Shown: positions 15,653 to 22,962 of the stretch, one piece after another
How positions within the stretch are numbered: position 1 is the first letter of the stretch
Layout of the letters: each line of letters starts with the position of its first letter
DNA from: Acidobacteriota bacterium
GTDB lineage: Bacteria > Acidobacteriota > Terriglobia > Terriglobales > Acidobacteriaceae
Assembly: GCA_003225595.1 (NCBI GenBank)
Contig: QIAR01000219.1
Coordinates: 1 to 29,062 of the forward strand
Direction: 5' to 3'
DNA length: 29,062 nt
Position numbers and translations under genes: made by a program
Notes under the pieces: generated by a model
What the model was told of the DNA's origin: nothing
The model's database searches: none
The model's input: the letters and a program-made list of their open reading frames with translations, nothing else

Positions 15653-16447
15653 TTAAACGAAAAACTCGCCCCGGCAGATAAGCTGGGCCGGGCCGCGGAG
15701 AAAGACCTCACCTTCCCAGCGCACGATCTGCACTCCGCCGGGCGTGTGCACGCGAACGGGTGATTCGGCTTTTTTCGCCTCAATGGAGGCCACAGCTGAG
15801 GCACACGAACCCGTTCCAGAAGATTGCGTCTCGCCGACTCCTCGCTCGAAAAAGCGGGCTTCGATATTTTGCTTATCTTTGACAGCTACCAATTCCACGT
15901 TAATCCCGTACTTGAAGTCATGGTGGCGGCCGATTTCTGCCGCCTCCGCCTGCCATCCCGAGGCGAAGTCGGTGACAAAAACTACGTAATGGGGGTTCCC
16001 CATTGAGACCGGAACACCATGCACCTCGCGAAATGCCAGCTTGATCGGAAACTCGTCTCCCACCTGGGTCTCACCCATCGCAATCTCGAATTCGTAACTT
16101 GAGCCAGTGCGCGACGTCAGCGTGCAGGTCTTGATTCCCGCCCCAGTACGAATCGCGAGTTTTTCTTTCGCCTCCTCTGCGCTCAGATACGCGGCGACAC
16201 AACGGGTGCCGTTCCCGGAAATTTCAGCTTCCGATCCATCGGCGTTGAACAGTCGAGCCCGGATGTCCGCATCCTGGGCGGGAAAAAGCCATTCCACTCC
16301 GTCTGCACCAACGCCGTTATGGCGATCGCAGATGCGGCGGCTGAAGGCGGCGAGATCCGCGGGGGCATGCATGCCATCAATCAGGAGAAAATCATTGCCG
16401 CAAGCACTGGCCTTGACGAATGGAATAGCAGAGGAGGAAGGCATCAT
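15653..16447 (-). CDS. dapF: Diaminopimelate epimerase family protein with both catalytic Cys replaced by Ser
   Basis: By fold family and motifs this is DapF, which converts LL-DAP to meso-DAP for peptidoglycan and lysine. It has 264 residues, near the usual 270. FVKASACGNDFLLID (10-24), DRHNGVGADGVEWL (41-54), FNADGSEAE, SGNGTRC and ERGVGETQSSGTG are recognisable. The two thiols that act as acid and base (E. coli C73 in CGNG and C217 in ACGTG/ACGSG) are both serine here: S77 in ISGNG (TCC codon) and S210 in SSGTG (TCT codon). Non-equivalent cysteines occur nearby at C16, C83 and C215. It either epimerises by a changed mechanism, does another reaction, or is inactive. The ATG overlaps the mgtC-like stop (ATGA), and ldcA follows after 13 bases. 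Confidence 0.88.
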   Translation of the reverse strand: MMPSSSAIPFVKASACGNDFLLIDGMHAPADLAAFSRRICDRHNGVGADGVEWLFPAQDADIRARLFNADGSEAEISGNGTRCVAAYLSAEEAKEKLAIRTGAGIKTCTLTSRTGSSYEFEIAMGETQVGDEFPIKLAFREVHGVPVSMGNPHYVVFVTDFASGWQAEAAEIGRHHDFKYGINVELVAVKDKQNIEARFFERGVGETQSSGTGSCASAVASIEAKKAESPVRVHTPGGVQIVRWEGEVFLRGPAQLICRGEFFV

Positions 16448-17151
16448 TCGTGCTCGGTACTGCCGAGTGATCTGACGCTAGAAAAGACTTGAGACTGGTG
16501 TAATCGTCTTCGGAGCGCATCGTGCTCGGGACGAACACATTCAACCTCGAAGACAACCCTGGAGTGTCCATCCGTCGAAACGGCGTGAACCTGCTGCATG
16601 GCAAGTTTTTCCTCATCCAGGATGCGGTTTAGCTCACCCAGAAGAGCTTCCGTGCTTGGCCCCGTCACCTCGTAGGTAAAAGCCAAGGCTTTCAGCTGGA
16701 AATAAGCTTCCATTTTGCCCAGCAACGCCAGCGCGATCAGAATAACTACCGTGGCAAAAACTGCTGTGACGTAGAGACCGCCGCCCGCCGCCATGCCGAC
16801 CGAGGCCACAACGAACAGCGTGGCTGCGGTGGTGAGTCCGGTGACTGAGCCGCGCGAATGCAAAATGGATCCGGCTCCGATGAAGCCAATACCTGGAATG
16901 ATCTGCGCTGCCACGCGCGTGTGGTCACCTCCAAACCCTCCGGCCAGTTGATCAGACAATAGGGTGAACATGGCGGATCCGAAACAGATGAACATATTGG
17001 TACGCAGGCCGGCAGGTTTGTGCCGGAGTTCCCGCTCCAATCCGATGATTCCACCCAGGATGGCTGCCACCACGAGACGCACAATCGTGGATGAAATGAC
17101 AACTCCCATTTCATGGCGAAGCACGTCCATGGCGCTTTGAATCGTATGCAT
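16444..17151 (-). CDS. MgtC/SapB family membrane protein
   Basis: An inner-membrane protein of the MgtC/SapB family, whose members are linked to magnesium or acid stress and, in Salmonella, to inhibition of ATP synthase. The core has about five hydrophobic segments and the family signature: AAILGGIIGLERELRHKPAGLRTNMFICFGSAMFTLLS, then RVAAQIIPGIGFIGAGSIL and GLTTAATLFVVASVGMAAGGG. A C-terminal ACT-like domain of about 75 residues (FTYEVTGPSTEALLGELNRIL onward) completes it. I start at the ATG at 17151 (235 residues). A GTG at 17226 would add 25 residues with no homology, though it sits only six bases after the upstream gene. Its stop overlaps the dapF ATG. Why it sits in a cell-wall operon is not obvious from the sequence. 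Confidence 0.9.
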   Translation of the reverse strand: MHTIQSAMDVLRHEMGVVISSTIVRLVVAAILGGIIGLERELRHKPAGLRTNMFICFGSAMFTLLSDQLAGGFGGDHTRVAAQIIPGIGFIGAGSILHSRGSVTGLTTAATLFVVASVGMAAGGGLYVTAVFATVVILIALALLGKMEAYFQLKALAFTYEVTGPSTEALLGELNRILDEEKLAMQQVHAVSTDGHSRVVFEVECVRPEHDALRRRLHQSQVFSSVRSLGSTEHE

Positions 17152-17232
17152 GTTTTTTCCGGCGGGCGAGTGGATTTTATCACCGGGAAACAGACCCTTG
17201 GCCACATCAGCGCATTCAGTTAACACGGCCGA

Positions 17233-18888
17233 TTACGGCGAGGGGCGGCGAGCGCGATAGATCGTTGCCGGAGGCTGACCCGGTACCTGTACCTGGGCCA
17301 CGGCCGATAGGGTTTGCCGCCCCACCGCGTTAGAGACCGGATCGCCGGCAATGGCTATCACGTAGTCGGCATATCGGCGCGGGTCCGCCAAGGCCTGCTC
17401 CCAGATCCCTTCTGGGTCGGATGGCCGTCTCCAGGTACGGTGGTTGCCTTCGTTGATCACGCGGCGCAGTGGGATTCCGGCTTGTTGGAGTGCGCCAACA
17501 TGGTCGCCTAGGTACATCAGCAGTGTGGAATCGGGTGGCAATTCCTTCAGCTTGGCTGCCAACTCAGATTCGAGGGCTATGCGCGTGCGCGAATTTACCC
17601 ATGCCTCGCGAAAGCAGACCGGCTGCGCCCGCCAGATTGAATTGTAACTTCCTGCGACGACGAGCAGAGCCGTCACGGAAATCCCGATTTTTGCGGTCGT
17701 ATTCCTTGCGAACGCCCCCACCACGTACCCCGCTAGCACCGAAAAGACGGCGAATGCCGGCAGTAATTGCACTCCATACCGGACGTTGTAATAGGAAAAC
17801 GGCCACCACACTGGAATGAATATGGGCACGCCGCCATACGCAATCGACAGCATGTAGAAGGGCAGGGGCGCCCAGAGCAGCAAAACGGGAGCAAGGCGCC
17901 GAGCCAATATCGCGATCGCGAGGCTTCCTGCCACTGCCGACGGGAGCCACAGCTTCTGCCAATTGCCTTCAGCCACGTTCAGTTCTGCGGATTTAAGAAA
18001 ATACCTGCTCGACACATACAAATTGTGAGACCCGGGATGTGGAGGTGAGCCAGGAGTGGCCGAACGCTGCTCGATAGCCCGCGCCGAATACGGGCCGTTA
18101 GCGAACTCCAGCGGGTTACGGTAGATGATGGCGTTATATGCCAGCCAAAAAGCCGGGACTGCTGCGATCACCAGAAGGAATTTCCGCGCGGTCCTCGGCA
18201 GTTGCAAGTTGCCGCGGTGCGTGACCCTGAACGCCATCAGCGAAGCCGCGCCAGCGATCACTAGTGCCGCAAACCATCCGTCGTAACGCGTGAGTTCGGC
18301 TCCTGCCAGAGAAAAGCCGCACTTCATCAGAGAATGCGACGGTGATGATTGCCCCTCATTTCTTCGCGCAGCCTGTTGTGCAAACTCATTGAAGAACACT
18401 ATCGCCCAGATAAAGAAAGCTAGATAGAGCGGTTCCGTCATGGCTATAGTTTGCAGATAAATCAGGTTGGGATTCGCAGCGTAAATGAGAGCAGCAAACC
18501 AGCCTGCCAGGCGCGCCGCGGTATCCGGCTCAGAAGGGAAGGCGAGGGCCCCCCGCACCAGTCTCAAAATCCCGACCGCGCCAGCGACGTAGGCGACCAT
18601 GGACGGAATCGATCCTCCCAGCCCCGTGCGCCACATCCAACTCGAAAATAGGAACGGGATTGTCAACAAATGGGGCAGGGGTAGCCAGACGGTGCCGAGT
18701 TGCAGCAGTCCAGGAGTACAGGAGTCGAATACGCGGCGGGCGATGTTGATATGCGCAACGGCATCGCCGTACAGCAACACGTCGCCGTGCCGAAAATAGA
18801 TTGAGAAGGAAACGAGAGAGCACAGGCCGGTCAACACCCCGACCCATACGGTCTCGCGGTGCCACCCGCGACTGGCCTGCGGAATCAT
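17233..18888 (-). CDS. Polytopic membrane protein, GT-C-like glycosyltransferase family (putative)
   Basis: A 551-residue protein with roughly ten to twelve hydrophobic segments. After the first membrane helix an extracytoplasmic loop carries YGDAVAHINIARRVFD (about 39-54), matching the acidic catalytic-loop arrangement of GT-C, dolichyl-phosphate-mannose-mannosyltransferase-like enzymes. QLGTVWLPLPHLLTIPF follows. The C-terminal 150 residues are soluble (EALPPDSTLLMYLGDHVGALQQAGIPLRRVI and EQALADPRRYADYVI), resembling periplasmic domains of such proteins. This would make it a polyprenyl-phosphate-sugar-dependent transferase at the membrane, but donor and acceptor are unknown. Its ATG overlaps the stop of the PfkB kinase (ATGA). 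Family assignment is moderate. Confidence 0.8.
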   Translation of the reverse strand: MIPQASRGWHRETVWVGVLTGLCSLVSFSIYFRHGDVLLYGDAVAHINIARRVFDSCTPGLLQLGTVWLPLPHLLTIPFLFSSWMWRTGLGGSIPSMVAYVAGAVGILRLVRGALAFPSEPDTAARLAGWFAALIYAANPNLIYLQTIAMTEPLYLAFFIWAIVFFNEFAQQAARRNEGQSSPSHSLMKCGFSLAGAELTRYDGWFAALVIAGAASLMAFRVTHRGNLQLPRTARKFLLVIAAVPAFWLAYNAIIYRNPLEFANGPYSARAIEQRSATPGSPPHPGSHNLYVSSRYFLKSAELNVAEGNWQKLWLPSAVAGSLAIAILARRLAPVLLLWAPLPFYMLSIAYGGVPIFIPVWWPFSYYNVRYGVQLLPAFAVFSVLAGYVVGAFARNTTAKIGISVTALLVVAGSYNSIWRAQPVCFREAWVNSRTRIALESELAAKLKELPPDSTLLMYLGDHVGALQQAGIPLRRVINEGNHRTWRRPSDPEGIWEQALADPRRYADYVIAIAGDPVSNAVGRQTLSAVAQVQVPGQPPATIYRARRPSP

Positions 18889-19808
18889 TCCAGATGAGTC
18901 AGTTCTCGGAAGACCTTGAAGCGCGCTTCAATTTCTTCACGGCCCAGCGACTGCAGGCGTTCCGTCCCGAAACGCTCCACTGCGAACGATCCCATTACCC
19001 CGCCGTAGAACAGCGCCCGCTTCAGCACTTCGCGAGTTAGCTGTCCCTGGGACGCAATGTAGCCCATGAAACCACCGGCAAAAGAATCCCCCGCACCGGT
19101 GGGGTCTTGTACCTCTTCGATAGGGAGTGCGGGTGCGCGAAAGGGATGCGACCCGACGCCAAACGCGCCTTCGCGGAAAAAAATTGTAGCGCCATATTCG
19201 CCGTGCTTGATGACCAGTGCTTGTGGTCCCATAGCGAGCACTTTGCGCGCCGCTCGCGGCAGGCTTTTATCGCCGGCCAGCATCTTAGCTTCGCTGTCAT
19301 TGATGAGGAGCACATCGACCAGCTTCAATGTCTCGGCCAACTCGCGCGGCGTGCGCTGAATCCAGTAATTCATCGTGTCGCCGCCGGTCAGACGCACATT
19401 GTCCAGCTCCAGCCGTACAGCTGCCTGCAAGTTCGGCTGGATGTTACCTAGAAAAAGGAACTGCGAGTCGAGGTATTCGGGCGGGATGCGCGGCTGGAAC
19501 TGCTCGAAGACATTCAGCTCGGTGAAATCAGTTTTGGCTTGGTCCAGATTGTCCAAATAATGTCCACCCCAGCGGAAGGTTTTGCCCTTTGCGCGATCGA
19601 TTCCGCGGATATCAACACCACGCGCTTTCAAAGTTTTCTCGTGCTCAATGGTGAAATCGTCTCCCACCACCGCAACCACGCGCACTTCGCTGAAGTAGCT
19701 GGCGGCCAAGGAGAAGTATGTGGCTGATCCGCCCAGCACGTTTTCCACCCGCCCCGAGGGAGTGGCAATGGTGTCGAATGCGATGGAGCCGACAGCCAGA
19801 ATACTCAT
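18885..19808 (-). CDS. PfkB-family sugar/nucleoside kinase
   Basis: A ribokinase-fold kinase of 307 residues. The N-terminal substrate motif appears as LGGSATYFSLAA (25-36), and the C-terminal ATP/anion-hole motif DPTGAGDSFAGG at 235-246 carries the catalytic base D241. INDSEAKML (169-177) is the usual middle motif. The lid region around RWGGHYLDNLDQAKTDF is not one I can match to ribokinase, fructokinase or adenosine kinase specifically. It is translationally coupled on both sides by ATGA overlaps, following MTA phosphorylase, so a role in purine nucleoside, ribose-phosphate or methylthioribose salvage is plausible but inferred. Confidence 0.9.
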   Translation of the reverse strand: MSILAVGSIAFDTIATPSGRVENVLGGSATYFSLAASYFSEVRVVAVVGDDFTIEHEKTLKARGVDIRGIDRAKGKTFRWGGHYLDNLDQAKTDFTELNVFEQFQPRIPPEYLDSQFLFLGNIQPNLQAAVRLELDNVRLTGGDTMNYWIQRTPRELAETLKLVDVLLINDSEAKMLAGDKSLPRAARKVLAMGPQALVIKHGEYGATIFFREGAFGVGSHPFRAPALPIEEVQDPTGAGDSFAGGFMGYIASQGQLTREVLKRALFYGGVMGSFAVERFGTERLQSLGREEIEARFKVFRELTHLE

Positions 19809-20680
19809 GCGGTCTCGTGGTCCAGGTACTTGCCGATAATCAGCTTGAGTTTTTGGCGTGTGACCGCGGGAATTTTGTCGTGCTCAGTCAAAATTGCATG
19901 CGCCAGCGCGGCACCACACTTGCAGGCTCGCGATTTTGGCATCGCTGCTACAGATGCGCGCACGACTTTGGTCGCGTTATCCGCATTTTTTAGGAGCACG
20001 GCCACGATCTGATCCACTGTGACCGAGTCATGATGCGGATGCCAGCAGTCATAGTCCGTAACCATGGCTATCGTCGCGTAACAAATTTCTGCCTCGCGCG
20101 CCAGCTTGGCTTCCTGCAGGTTAGTCATGCCAATCACGTCCATGCCCCAACTGCGGTATACATTCGATTCCGCCCTGGTAGAGAACTGCGGACCCTCCAT
20201 GCACAAGTATGTGCCGCCACGTTTGCCGATGACACCTACTTTCTTGCAGGCCTGTTCCACGACGCAGGCAAGTTCCGGACATACAGGGTCCGCAAACGCG
20301 ATGTGGGCGACAATGCCGTCGCCGAAAAATGTATCCGCTCGATGGCGTGTGCGGTCGAAAAACTGGTTCGGGATCATGAATTCCAGGGGTTTGTGCTCTT
20401 CCTTGAGTGAGCCTACTGCGGACATTGAAATGATCCGCTCCACTCCAAGCTGTTTGAAACCATGGACGTTGGCCCGGAAATTCAATTCACTTGGCAGGAT
20501 GCGATGGCCGCGCCCATGGCGTGCGAGGAACGCAACTTTGTGTCCTTCGAGGATCCCGAGCACATAAGCTTCAGAAGCATCCCCGAAGGGCGTTTGCAAG
20601 CAGACTTCCCGCGTTTCCGTGAACCCGGGCATGTGATAGAGCCCGCTACCGCCGATGATTCCAATTTCCGCTTCCGGCAA
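19805..20680 (-). CDS. mtnP: S-methyl-5'-thioadenosine phosphorylase
   Basis: Phosphorolyses methylthioadenosine to adenine and methylthioribose-1-phosphate, recycling the by-product of polyamine and other SAM-using pathways. From the TTG at 20680 it has 291 residues: EIGIIGGSGLY at 5-15, phosphate-site RHGRGHRILPSE (54-65), MSAVGSLKEE, MEGPQFSTRAE (161-171) and TDYDCWHPH with D209 and D211. The DYDCW aspartates are the purine 6-amino contacts that favour adenine substrates over hypoxanthine/guanine. I chose the TTG at 20680 because AGGGGGAT lies directly upstream and the product begins where the family begins. A TTG at 20713 would add 11 residues and sit on the predicted transcription start. 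The stop overlaps the kinase start (ATGA). Confidence 0.92.
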   Translation of the reverse strand: MPEAEIGIIGGSGLYHMPGFTETREVCLQTPFGDASEAYVLGILEGHKVAFLARHGRGHRILPSELNFRANVHGFKQLGVERIISMSAVGSLKEEHKPLEFMIPNQFFDRTRHRADTFFGDGIVAHIAFADPVCPELACVVEQACKKVGVIGKRGGTYLCMEGPQFSTRAESNVYRSWGMDVIGMTNLQEAKLAREAEICYATIAMVTDYDCWHPHHDSVTVDQIVAVLLKNADNATKVVRASVAAMPKSRACKCGAALAHAILTEHDKIPAVTRQKLKLIIGKYLDHETA

Positions 20681-20720
20681 AAATCCCCCTGCGAAGAAGA
20701 CTGAAGAATGCAAGCTCGTG

Positions 20721-20726
20721 ATTATA
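20721..20726 (-). promoter_or_regulatory. -10 box for the mtnP-plsC directon
   Basis: A perfect TATAAT on the minus strand lies between the metallopeptidase stop (20738) and mtnP. Initiation would fall near 20713-20714, giving a leader of about 33 bases before the preferred TTG start. No good -35 is visible, and any -35 would lie inside the metallopeptidase gene end. Confidence 0.45.
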
Positions 20727-20737
20727 CAAAAGGCAAC

Positions 20738-22306
20738 TCACTTGCTTGCGGTGGCAGCTCCGAACACCTCTTGCTCCACCTGATCGGTAGTCGTCTGATC
20801 CAGGCTCTCGCTCACCAGTACCGTATCCCCCTGCACATCGATCACAATCGGGCCCTCTTCCGTGAGCCACACGTGTTTGCCAGTTAGAGGCTGTGTTTTG
20901 TCGTCATGATTTGCGGACCTCTTATCGTGTACTGCGACCAAGTGTAGGTACTTGTAGCGCTTGGCGAGTGACTTGGCGTACACGGCGGCAAACTCCGCCG
21001 CTCTCTCGGCATTCGACCAACGCGATACGTACAGTAATCCGAGCGGCGCCGTGGGATCTCCCTTCGGTCGAGCCGCGTAGTAATACCCGCCACGCCAATG
21101 TGGGTATAAGCGCTTCGAGGTCTCCGCGCCTGCACATTCGTTGATGAGTACTGCCACATCGAACTCACCAATGGCTCCGACATCGAAGCGTTGGTAGTTC
21201 TTGAAGTCGCGAGCGAAGTCGGGCAGGCGCATGGGCTCGATGCGTTCACCGGAGAGATAGGTTTGCGGCTCCATGATCTGACGTGTACTGCGCGGAGGAT
21301 TAGTAAACGCCCCGGCGAAAGCCTTCTCCTTGCCACCCTTGGTCAACAACTCGGCCTCGAAGTCCAGCCCATAGCGATATGCAAAAATGATGGCTTCCTT
21401 CAGATAAATTGGCGCGTTCTGGAACTGGACCGAATCGGCGGTACCCACGAGCATACCAGCCTTAAGCGCCTCGACCATCTGCGGTGAGTCCAGCAGCGAT
21501 TGCCCTGTAGGCGCAAGCGTGTAGTCGATCAGCACAACCATTGCCTGTCCTTCGACCACCGCCTGTCGAGCGGCTGAGATCTCGTCGCTTTCGATATCTG
21601 CCGGGGTGGGATCCTTCTTCTTCTCCAGATCGGACATGCCAGCCTTCATCCATTTTTCCAATCCAAACGATTGGTCTTGCAGCGCATGGGTCAATTCGTG
21701 GGCGAGCACGGGCTGCTGCTGCTCGGGGTCGATCCAGTCCAGCAGGTTGACGGTTTTTGTCTTGGGATCGTAATAACCTGCCACCTGCTCCCGTAGAAGA
21801 GCCACAAGGAACGTTTGCAGATTGAAGTCGCGGGGTAACAATCCAAACTTCTTCAACACCAATTCCGACCGCCGCAGCCGTTGCGCATCCTCGTCCTCGG
21901 CCATGTGCTTTTCGATGTATGCAACTACTTCATCCCGGCGGGTCAGGCGACGCTTCACTTCATGACGGATCGCAAGCCCGGTATCCTTGCTGGCAAACTT
22001 CAGGATTTCGTCGACCGAACGAAAGAGTTCCTCGGCCTCTTTGGACGAGATTTTGTGCTCGGTCTCGGCCTGGGTGGTGCTGGCGGATTGAGAACTCTGC
22101 CCTTGTGTGGCACGGTCACTCTTGCCCGCGGATTTTTGATTCTCAGAAGGTCGTGAGTCCTCGCCCGAAGTCTGCTGCTGTGAGATGGCGGAAGTAGGTT
22201 GGGGCTGAGCCGGCTGCCCCCAGATCGTCGCGCCCAGCAAGATGAACAATACGCCTGTGCAAAGCGTGGCCCAGAATTTCCGATAAAATTTCTTCAAGCT
22301 TGTCAT
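20738..22306 (-). CDS. Exported zinc metallopeptidase-like protein (HExxH)
   Basis: A 522-residue protein with an N-terminal signal peptide or anchor (KKFYRKFWATLCTGVLFILLGATIWG, then Q31). A Gln/Ser-rich disordered linker follows (about 31-88). The catalytic-looking region has PVLAHELTHALQDQSF with HELTH at 203-207 and a downstream VVEGQAMV with E252 as probable third zinc ligand, a gluzincin-like HExxH...E arrangement. The region before (YYDPKTKTVNLLD) fits an edge strand. The C-terminal half (about 330-520) is a mixed alpha/beta region with no motif I recognise. Substrate unknown. The ATG at 22306 lies ten bases from the start of the divergent TPR gene. A GTG at 22339 would overlap that gene and was not chosen. 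Confidence 0.82.
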   Translation of the reverse strand: MTSLKKFYRKFWATLCTGVLFILLGATIWGQPAQPQPTSAISQQQTSGEDSRPSENQKSAGKSDRATQGQSSQSASTTQAETEHKISSKEAEELFRSVDEILKFASKDTGLAIRHEVKRRLTRRDEVVAYIEKHMAEDEDAQRLRRSELVLKKFGLLPRDFNLQTFLVALLREQVAGYYDPKTKTVNLLDWIDPEQQQPVLAHELTHALQDQSFGLEKWMKAGMSDLEKKKDPTPADIESDEISAARQAVVEGQAMVVLIDYTLAPTGQSLLDSPQMVEALKAGMLVGTADSVQFQNAPIYLKEAIIFAYRYGLDFEAELLTKGGKEKAFAGAFTNPPRSTRQIMEPQTYLSGERIEPMRLPDFARDFKNYQRFDVGAIGEFDVAVLINECAGAETSKRLYPHWRGGYYYAARPKGDPTAPLGLLYVSRWSNAERAAEFAAVYAKSLAKRYKYLHLVAVHDKRSANHDDKTQPLTGKHVWLTEEGPIVIDVQGDTVLVSESLDQTTTDQVEQEVFGAATASK

Positions 22307-22316
22307 AGGTTTTACT

Positions 22317-22803
22317 ATGTTCGAAGCCGATCCTCGCACCGCTGCCGCCGCCTATTTCCGCCAAGCCTACGAGCAGCAAATGGCGGGAGAATACCAGCAG
22401 GCTATTGAGTTCTACACCCGCTCCATCGAGGCCTTCCCCACCGCTGAGGCCTACACATTCCGTGGCTGGACATATTCTTTCCTCGGCGATTACAACCGCG
22501 CTATCGCTGAATGTTTGGAAGCGATCAAGGTGGATCCCGAGTTCGGCAATCCTTACAACGATATCGGGGCCTATCTGATTGAACAAGGAAAATGGGAGGA
22601 GGCTATCCCCTGGCTTGAGAAAGCTACCGCGTGCGAAACGTTACGAAGCTCGCGGCTATCCCCATTTCAATTTAGGCCGCGTGTACGAGCACAAACACGA
22701 TTGGGAGAGGGCGAAAGAGTGCTACGCGCAGGCGTACGCGCTGGAACGGACATATCTGGTGGCGTTGGTGGCGCTGAGGAGACTACGGGCCATGTTCAAC
22801 TAA
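22317..22803 (+). pseudogene. Tetratricopeptide-repeat protein broken by a one-base frameshift
   Basis: From the ATG at 22317 the frame encodes TPR units (AAYFRQAYEQQMAGEYQQAIEFYTRSIEAFP; AEAYTFRGWTYSFLGDYNRAIAECLEAIKVDP; GNPYNDIGAYLIEQGKWEEAIPWLEKAT). Near 22626-22632 the TPR pattern leaves this frame and continues in the next one (RAKRYEARGYPHFNLGRVYEHKHDWERAKECYAQAYALE) to a TAA at 22801-22803. One extra base in the sequence CTACCGCGTGCG explains it; removing one gives an intact protein of 161 residues. The original frame runs on to 22868 with nonsense. It may be a real mutation or an assembly or sequencing error. TPR proteins of this kind are scaffolds; no partner can be named. A TAAAAT at 22284-22289 could be its -10. 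Confidence 0.8.
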
Positions 22804-22812
22804 TCCTTTTCG

Positions 22813-22845
22813 CCGCGGATGTCCGCGTATTCGCGCAGAGAATGG
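22813..22845. repeat. Degenerate ~11-base intergenic repeat, copy A
   Basis: CCGCGGATGT, CCGCGTATTCG and CGCAGAGAATG follow each other as diverged units just after the TPR stop. The first two form a small inverted repeat, CGCGGA TG TCCGCG (22814-22827). The style matches copies near 26519 and 27647. A further piece, CATCTGTGTTTATACGGAGG at 22927-22946, resembles the opposite orientation. The remainder of the 22804-22962 gap shows no gene. Confidence 0.35.
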
Positions 22846-22962
22846 CCGCCGCGATCAGCGAGATTTAATGTTCTTCCGGCATTGTTGTGCACTCCCCAAC
22901 TCGTTTGCGGGTTTGCCCTTCGAAAGCATCTGTGTTTATACGGAGGCGAAGAGAGGATTTGC

